Source of the DNA: JAVJUV01 sp047314965
GTDB lineage: Bacteria > Pseudomonadota > Alphaproteobacteria > Rhodobacterales > Rhodobacteraceae
Direction of reading: 5' to 3'
NCBI RefSeq assembly: GCF_047314965.1
Contig: NZ_JBLBVK010000041.1
Coordinates: 1-64,000, forward strand
DNA length: 64,000 bases
Position numbers and translations under genes: made by a program. Positions 58,872 to 64,000 of this stretch are shown piece by piece; positions within the stretch are counted from its first letter, which is position 1, and each line of letters opens with the position of its first letter. The notes beneath the pieces were generated by a model. The model was not told where the DNA came from and did not search any database. It saw only the letters and a list, made by a program, of their open reading frames with translations.

Positions 58872-59900
58872 TCAGAGGGCGTGCGGTAGATCCAGTGCGA
58901 CCTCGCGTGCGCGACGGGCGAAAGCCAGAGCCAGCGGACCCAGTCCTTCGGCTTTGTCGCCTGCCGCGGTTCCCGCTTTGGCGCGGTCCGCAATGCCGAC
59001 GAAGATGACGGCGAACCGGTAGAGCGCGAAGGCTTTGTGAAACGGCAAGAGCGGCGCATCGAACGGAGCGGATGTCATGTAGCGGCCGACGAACTCGCCT
59101 TCGGTTGGCAAGCCGAGTGCGGTCAGGTCCTTGCCCAGAAGGCCGCCGTACTCGTGGGGTGTCGAATGCCACGGCATTGCGCAGAACCCGAGGTCGGCAA
59201 GTGGATGTCCGAGGGTCGACAGTTCCCAGTCGAGGATCGCCACGACCCGGTCCTCGTCCGGGTGAAAGACCAGGTTTCCCAGCCGGAAGTCTCCATGACA
59301 GAGCGAAACGAGGCCGTCATCCGGCGGCATCTGCTCCACCAGCCATGCATGGACCTCTTCGATCTCGGGAAGCGGACCGCTGGGGGAGGCGCGATATTGG
59401 CCGTCCCATCGCCGGATCTGCCGCTCGAAGTAGGAACCGGGTCGCCCGTAGTCACTCAACCCGACTTCATCGGGCCTCAGGCGGTGCATGGCGGCAAGGG
59501 TATCTGCAACGGTCATCCAGATCCCGTGCCTTCTGTCCCGCGGCAGGTCTGAAAGCGACGTATCGGTGAAGATGCGGCCTTCCACACGTTCCATCAGATA
59601 GAAGGGCGTACCTATGGCCCTGGCGTCGTCGTGGAAGAGAACCGGTTTCGGCACCGGTACATCCGTGGGAGCGAGCGCGGATAGCACGCGATATTCACGG
59701 TCGACGGCATGCGCACCTTTCAGGATCGGACCATTCGGCTGCTTGCGCAGGACGAGGTTGCGGTCGCCGTAATCCAGGAAATAGGTCGGGTTCGACTGAC
59801 CGCCCGCAATGCGGGTGAGGGCGAACCTGCCGTCGTCGGGTCCCACGAGATTGGCCAGCAGGGTGCGAAGCGCCTGCGGGTCGAAGTCGGTCTCGGTCAT
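58872..59900 (-). CDS. APH-fold phosphotransferase, ACAD10/11 kinase-domain type
   Basis: A 342-residue kinase of the aminoglycoside-phosphotransferase/choline-kinase fold. Catalytic motifs are CHGDFRLGNLVF (Brenner motif) and AILDWELSTLGHPLADLG (metal-binding D), with SNPTYFLDY near the nucleotide loop. Its class is that fused to acyl-CoA dehydrogenases in mammalian ACAD10/ACAD11, which phosphorylate the 4-hydroxy group of hydroxyacyl-CoAs. It overlaps the adjacent acyl-CoA dehydrogenase gene by ATGA, strengthening that reading. Antibiotic resistance is unlikely. Confidence 0.82.
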   Translation of the reverse strand: MTETDFDPQALRTLLANLVGPDDGRFALTRIAGGQSNPTYFLDYGDRNLVLRKQPNGPILKGAHAVDREYRVLSALAPTDVPVPKPVLFHDDARAIGTPFYLMERVEGRIFTDTSLSDLPRDRRHGIWMTVADTLAAMHRLRPDEVGLSDYGRPGSYFERQIRRWDGQYRASPSGPLPEIEEVHAWLVEQMPPDDGLVSLCHGDFRLGNLVFHPDEDRVVAILDWELSTLGHPLADLGFCAMPWHSTPHEYGGLLGKDLTALGLPTEGEFVGRYMTSAPFDAPLLPFHKAFALYRFAVIFVGIADRAKAGTAAGDKAEGLGPLALAFARRAREVALDLPHAL

Positions 59901-61102
59901 TCTGCCGTGTCCCAGCGATAGAAATCACGGCCCTGATCGGCCAGATGCCGGTTCAGGATCATCTTGTGGACTTCGTCCGCGCCATCGACAAGCCGTGCCT
60001 GCCGGGCGTAGCGATAGATCCATTCCAAGACCGTATCGCGTGAATATCCGCGCGCGCCATTGATCTGGATCGCAACGTCAGCGGCTTTGTGCAGCAGGTT
60101 GGCGACATGGATCTTGGCCATCGAGATTTCCTTCTGGGCGAAACCGCCGCGGTCGATTTCCCACGCAGCCTTCATCACGAGCAGTCTCCCGGTCTCGATC
60201 TGCATGGCCAGGTCTCCCAGCATGACCTGAACGGTTTCGCGGTCCGCCAACCGCACGCCGAAACCTTCGCGCACCGCAGCATAGTCCTGTGCGATCTCGA
60301 CGCAGCGCTTCGCCAATCCCAGCCAGCGCATGCAATGCGTCAGACGGGCCGGTCCTAGCCGTGTCTGGGTGACCTTCATACCTCGGCCCACGTCCAGAAG
60401 GATGTTTTGCTCGGGGATACGCAGGCCGTCAAAACGCAATTCGCAATGTCCGCCGTGTTCCTCCGGGCCCATGATCGGAATCCGCCGCGTGATTTCCCAA
60501 CCCGGATCGTCCCTGTGGAACAGAAATGCGGTGTGGCCTCGCCGGGCGTCTTCCGATGTGCGGGCCAGCAGGATGAAATGCGCTGCCTCTCCGGCCCCGG
60601 TGATGAACCACTTGTGCCCGTTGACGACAAAGTCGCTTCCATCGCGCGTCGCTGTCGTCAGCATCATGCCCGGGTCCGACCCGCCTCCCGGATGCGGCTC
60701 GGTCATGGCAAACGCGGAACGCACTTCGCCCCTGGCGATCGGATCAAGCCAGCGGCGCTTCTGAGCTATGGTGCCGAGCGCTTCCAGCACCATCATGTTT
60801 CCGTCGTCGGGAGCGGCACTGTTGAAGCAGGCGGGTCCGAATATCGAGCGGTTCATCGCCTCGTAGCAAACCGCCATGCCAACCTTGTTCAGGCCGCGCC
60901 CTCCATTGCCGGGGTCGAGTTGCAGGCACCAGAGACCTTCGTTGCGGGCCTTCTCGCGCATTTTCTCCAGTACGGGGAGAGCGATGTTTTCGTGCTCGTC
61001 ATAGGCGGAAGCGTCGGATTCCAGCGGGATCAGATGTGTCTCGACGAATTCTTCGATTTGGTCTCTCAGGACGGCGACGTCGGCGGAAATCGTGAAGTCC
61101 AT
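59897..61102 (-). CDS. Acyl-CoA dehydrogenase, ACAD11-like
   Basis: A 401-residue flavoprotein with the acyl-CoA dehydrogenase N, middle and C domains. Seen are FAMTEPHPGGGSDP, TGAGEAAHFILLART, VQVMLGDLAMQIETGRLL and the C-terminal RQARLVDGADEVHK with the FAD-dimer region. The start ATG at 61102 (MDFTISAD) is preferred; a frame-compatible ATG seven codons upstream is possible. With the flanking APH-fold kinase it forms a split ACAD11-like pair, so it may act on a phosphorylated 4-hydroxyacyl-CoA. Confidence 0.85.
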   Translation of the reverse strand: MDFTISADVAVLRDQIEEFVETHLIPLESDASAYDEHENIALPVLEKMREKARNEGLWCLQLDPGNGGRGLNKVGMAVCYEAMNRSIFGPACFNSAAPDDGNMMVLEALGTIAQKRRWLDPIARGEVRSAFAMTEPHPGGGSDPGMMLTTATRDGSDFVVNGHKWFITGAGEAAHFILLARTSEDARRGHTAFLFHRDDPGWEITRRIPIMGPEEHGGHCELRFDGLRIPEQNILLDVGRGMKVTQTRLGPARLTHCMRWLGLAKRCVEIAQDYAAVREGFGVRLADRETVQVMLGDLAMQIETGRLLVMKAAWEIDRGGFAQKEISMAKIHVANLLHKAADVAIQINGARGYSRDTVLEWIYRYARQARLVDGADEVHKMILNRHLADQGRDFYRWDTAE

Positions 61103-61106
61103 GGAG

Positions 61107-61850
61107 CTACAGTCCTGAAACAAGATGGCCGCCGTCGACGGCGATGACCGATCCGGTCATGTAGGCCGAAGCATCCGACGCAAGCAACAGAAGCGGGCCA
61201 TTCAGGTCTTCCAGCGTACCAAGACGACGCTGAGGTATTCGGTGAACAAGCCTCGTTCCAGCATCGGAAGCGAAGAAGGCCGAATTGATCGGTGTCTCGA
61301 TATACCCGGGGCAGAGCGCGTTTACTCGAATTCCGTAACGCGCCCATTCAAGAGCAAGCGCCTTGGTCAGTTGAATGACGCCGGCCTTGGAGGCGGCATA
61401 GGCCGACACGTGCCCGGACACCCTCAACCCAAGGATCGAGGCAATATTCACGATCGAACCACCGTGCGCCTTCATTGACCGTGCCGCGGCCTGGGCCACG
61501 GAGAAGACGCCCGCGAGATTTGTCGCGATCACGTCCTCGAATTGTTCGATCTTCATGTCCATCGCCGACCCTTCGCCTGTAATGCCGGCGTTGTTGATCA
61601 CGATGTCGAAGGGTTTCGAGCGGGAAAAAAGGGCTGCAACGCTATCCGGAGAGGTGACGTCGAGGGTCGCACTCTCTGCTTCAAGGTTCTGACTGCAAAG
61701 GCTTTCGGCGGCACGGGCAATGCGCTCCTTGCGCCGCGCGGCGAGCGTCACCGACGCACCCGATCGCGCCAACAGTTCCGCGAAGTGCAGGCCGAGCCCA
61801 CTTGAGGCGCCCGTGACCAGCGCGCGCTTGCCTGCAACCGAAAGTTCCAT
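61107..61850 (-). CDS. Short-chain dehydrogenase/reductase
   Basis: A 247-residue NAD(P)-dependent SDR with the complete classical pattern: TGASSGLG (14-21), NNAG, the catalytic Ser in NIASILGL, YAASK and the PG motif NALCPGYIETPI. It is the first gene of a three-gene minus-strand unit SDR, acyl-CoA dehydrogenase, kinase, with a four-base gap to the next. It could oxidise a hydroxyacyl-CoA or ketoacyl-CoA intermediate; inferred from neighbours. Confidence 0.85.
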   Translation of the reverse strand: MELSVAGKRALVTGASSGLGLHFAELLARSGASVTLAARRKERIARAAESLCSQNLEAESATLDVTSPDSVAALFSRSKPFDIVINNAGITGEGSAMDMKIEQFEDVIATNLAGVFSVAQAAARSMKAHGGSIVNIASILGLRVSGHVSAYAASKAGVIQLTKALALEWARYGIRVNALCPGYIETPINSAFFASDAGTRLVHRIPQRRLGTLEDLNGPLLLLASDASAYMTGSVIAVDGGHLVSGL

Positions 61851-61989
61851 TCGACCCTCCCGTCACTCTGTCCTGTTCTTTTGGACGTAGGTGCTTCTTC
61901 TGGATCCTAGCGATCAGTTCCGGCGGATGCAGCCTGAATTTGCCCTGTCCGCAGCCCGGTTCGGACGATTGTCTTCTTCCCGTACCAGC

Positions 61990-64000
61990 TCAGGTCGGCT
62001 CCGCGCTCGGCATCGGCTTCCTGATATTGAAAATCAGGAAACCAATGACCGCCAAGGCGCCGGCGATGTCGATCATGAGATTTCCGGGCCAGAGGCACGC
62101 GACACCGGCGACTGCGATGATCGCGCGCTCGATCCAGCCTATGGGGCGTTCCATACAGCCCTGCATCGCGGCCGCGAGCGCATAGATGCCGAAGATCGAG
62201 AAGAAGAAGATTTCAAGCGCGACCAGCCAGTCTCCGGAAAGAAACGGCGAGTAGGCCATGATGATCGGAACGATATAAAGACCTTTGGCCAGCTTCCAGC
62301 TGGCCACGCCCGTCGCCATGGCCGGAGCCTTGGCTATTGCTGCTGCCGTAAATGATGCGAGGGCCACGGGTGGCGTTACGTTCGAATCCTGGCTCAGCCA
62401 GAAGATGATCATATGCGCCGTCAGGATCGCGGTTACCGCCGCCTCGGGCGGAACCACAAGCTCGCGCAAGGGAGCCGCGACTTCGAGAGGAAGGCCTCCG
62501 ATGATGGCCGCCGCGTCTGCAGCGGACATCGGCGCCGCGAAAGCTGCCATGTGTTCGGGCGCGCCAAGCATCAGAACGGCTTTTGCGGGCTCGGCAAGAG
62601 TGCCGGCTGCAAGAGCGTCGATGACAACGCGGTCCGAGATCATGCCCGCCAAGGCAGGCGCCGACAGCGTGGCCAGAACGATGTAGGCCGCGGTCACAGG
62701 CAGGCCCATGCCAAGGACGAGACTGGCGAGGGCGATCAACACGATGGCGATCAGCAGGTTGCCGCCGGACCAGCCGGCGATCATCAGGCTGAACGTATTG
62801 CCAACGCCCGCGGTCGAGATGACATTGACGACGATGCCGACGGTGCAGAGAAGCACGGCAGTCATCATCATGCCCTTGGCGCCCATCACGAGTGCCTCGA
62901 ACACGGCTTTTGGCCCCATGCGGTTTTCGGTCAGCCAGCTGGACGCGATGACGGCCAGAATGCCGAACACGGCAGCGTAGGTCGGGGTGAAGCCCATGAC
63001 CAGCATCGTGATCAGCCCTGCAATCGGGATGACGAAGCTGGCACCACCCTTGCGGAATGCCGAACCCAGTGTCTCGCCATCTGAAGGCATGGGCTGCAGG
63101 TTCAGCCGGCGCGCCTCGATGCGGACGAAGAAAGCGACCGAGAGGAAATAGAGAAGTGCAGGAAGCGCCGCGACGGCGACGATCTTCTCGTAGGAAATCT
63201 GCGTGAATGTCGACATCACGAAGGCGCCTGCGCCCATGATAGGTGGCATCAGTTGTCCGCCGGTCGACGAGGCAGCCTCGACACCGCCTGCGAAGGTAGG
63301 CTTGAAGCCCGCTTTTTTCATAAGGGGAATGGTTATCACGCCGGTCGACGCGGTATTGGCGACGGCTGAGCCCGAGATCGTGCCCGTAAGTCCGCTGGCG
63401 ATCACCGCGACGATGCCCGGGCCGCCGACCATGCGGCCGGCCACGGCGCGCGCAAGGTTGATGACAAAATCTCCAGCACCGGAGCGAAGGAGGAAGGCTC
63501 CAAAGATGATGAAGAGGAACACGTAGGTCGAGGAAATCCGCGCGATGGTGCCGAACATGGCATCGTCACCGAAGATCGATCGAAACGCGATGGTTTCCCA
63601 TGAAAGGCCGGGGAAACTGAACACACCGCCGATCCATGCCCCCCAGAGGCCGACATAGGTCAGTGACAGGATGACAAGGATCGGGATGACTATCCCGGTC
63701 ATCCGGCGGGTCAGTTCGATTCCGCCAATCACGCACAGAGCGATGGCGACCCAATCAAGCCAGATGAGGTTGACGCCGCGGTCATATATCGGGGTTTCGG
63801 CCGCAGGCAGATAGATCGCAGCGGCGGCTACCAGGGTTCCGAACGTCAGGTCGAAGATCAGCATCCCACGGCTGCGGATCCGCCCCGTGAACATCGGATT
63901 GTAGGCCGCGGCGAGAAAGGCAAAACCGGCAAAGTGATAGGCGTTGCGTTGCAGCTCGGAGATGATCGGGTCGAAGGCGACGTATATGTGGCCCACCGAT
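61990..64000 (-). CDS. Fused TRAP transporter permease (TAXI type), 5' end outside window
   Basis: At least 669 codons visible, running off the right end. Roughly 16 or more hydrophobic segments make up a small permease (first ~90 residues seen) fused to a DctM-type large permease. Typical are GLTGTISGSAVANTASTG, the signature of TRAP large subunits, LGMGLPVTAAYIVLATLSAPAL and SQDSNVTPPVALASFTAAAIA. Its N-terminus and the TAXI periplasmic binding protein should lie beyond the window. Substrate unknown; the neighbouring fatty-acid-like enzymes suggest an organic acid, by inference. Confidence 0.85.
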   Translation of the reverse strand, partial: SVGHIYVAFDPIISELQRNAYHFAGFAFLAAAYNPMFTGRIRSRGMLIFDLTFGTLVAAAAIYLPAAETPIYDRGVNLIWLDWVAIALCVIGGIELTRRMTGIVIPILVILSLTYVGLWGAWIGGVFSFPGLSWETIAFRSIFGDDAMFGTIARISSTYVFLFIIFGAFLLRSGAGDFVINLARAVAGRMVGGPGIVAVIASGLTGTISGSAVANTASTGVITIPLMKKAGFKPTFAGGVEAASSTGGQLMPPIMGAGAFVMSTFTQISYEKIVAVAALPALLYFLSVAFFVRIEARRLNLQPMPSDGETLGSAFRKGGASFVIPIAGLITMLVMGFTPTYAAVFGILAVIASSWLTENRMGPKAVFEALVMGAKGMMMTAVLLCTVGIVVNVISTAGVGNTFSLMIAGWSGGNLLIAIVLIALASLVLGMGLPVTAAYIVLATLSAPALAGMISDRVVIDALAAGTLAEPAKAVLMLGAPEHMAAFAAPMSAADAAAIIGGLPLEVAAPLRELVVPPEAAVTAILTAHMIIFWLSQDSNVTPPVALASFTAAAIAKAPAMATGVASWKLAKGLYIVPIIMAYSPFLSGDWLVALEIFFFSIFGIYALAAAMQGCMERPIGWIERAIIAVAGVACLWPGNLMIDIAGALAVIGFLIFNIRKPMPSAEPT

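Noticed and set aside
58872..59900. Aminoglycoside resistance gene
   Set aside because: The APH fold alone does not show antibiotic resistance. The overlap with an acyl-CoA dehydrogenase gene fits an ACAD10/11-type kinase better.
1..64000. tRNA or rRNA genes, CRISPR arrays, insertion sequences, integrases or prophage genes
   Set aside because: Intergenic gaps are short and none shows a tRNA cloverleaf, regular spacer repeats or transposase/integrase coding. The sugar island has no visible mobile-element border.

Overview
The window looks like a chromosomal segment of a high-GC marine alphaproteobacterium of the Rhodobacterales (Roseobacter/Paracoccaceae type). The grounds are a DUF6280-type small protein known from that order, a DUF1127 protein, the surE-pcm-nlpD order, many TRAP and CUT1-type ABC systems, and a stop-codon-anchored extragenic repeat (core CCCCGAAGTATTTgagCCAAG) of a kind I associate with roseobacters. 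Genus is not assigned. No tRNA, rRNA, CRISPR array, insertion sequence or prophage gene was seen.

Left part (about 1-24 kb) is mostly housekeeping. It holds prmA, a small membrane protein, DUF1127, ruvC-ruvA-ruvB, a 2OG-oxygenase-like gene plus an unknown gene, pyruvate carboxylase, an orphan TadG-like von Willebrand protein, an L-lactate dehydrogenase, a BLUF blue-light sensor, a UvrD/PcrA helicase, an M29 aminopeptidase, DUF6280, efp, a SulP permease, the surE-pcm-nlpD-like operon, an SDR, trmO and a MOT1-like molybdate transporter.

Middle part (about 25-41 kb) has three transport/catabolic units. (1) An alpha-galactoside unit: binding protein, two permeases and a GH36 alpha-galactosidase on the minus strand, divergent from an IclR regulator and the ATPase; two 6-5-6 inverted repeats exactly 20 bp apart sit in the divergent promoter. 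(2) A BMP-type nucleobase/nucleoside ABC importer with a CodA-like deaminase on the minus strand. (3) A two-subunit molybdenum hydroxylase (2Fe-2S small subunit plus IorB-like large subunit, no FAD subunit) divergent from unit 2.

Right part (about 41-59 kb) is a large sugar or sugar-like catabolic island. An aldo-keto reductase and a VOC protein diverge from a nine-gene plus-strand run: mutarotase-lactonase fusion, MocD-like membrane di-iron oxygenase, xylose-isomerase-like TIM barrel, ribokinase, BtpA/SgcQ, SgcX-like M42 peptidase homologue, FGGY kinase, PHI-like SIS protein and creatininase-like protein. A CUT1 importer with a FucU-like mutarotase follows on the minus strand, then its ATPase with a second FucU-like mutarotase and a second ribokinase on the plus strand. 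No transcription regulator is visible inside this island. This nine-gene run is my best candidate for an undescribed pathway; its substrate is not known.

The right end (59-64 kb) carries a kinase, an acyl-CoA dehydrogenase and an SDR that together look like a split version of mammalian ACAD11, and a fused TAXI-type TRAP permease that runs off the window. Functional assignments rest on reading motifs and overall sequence patterns; no database search was run.
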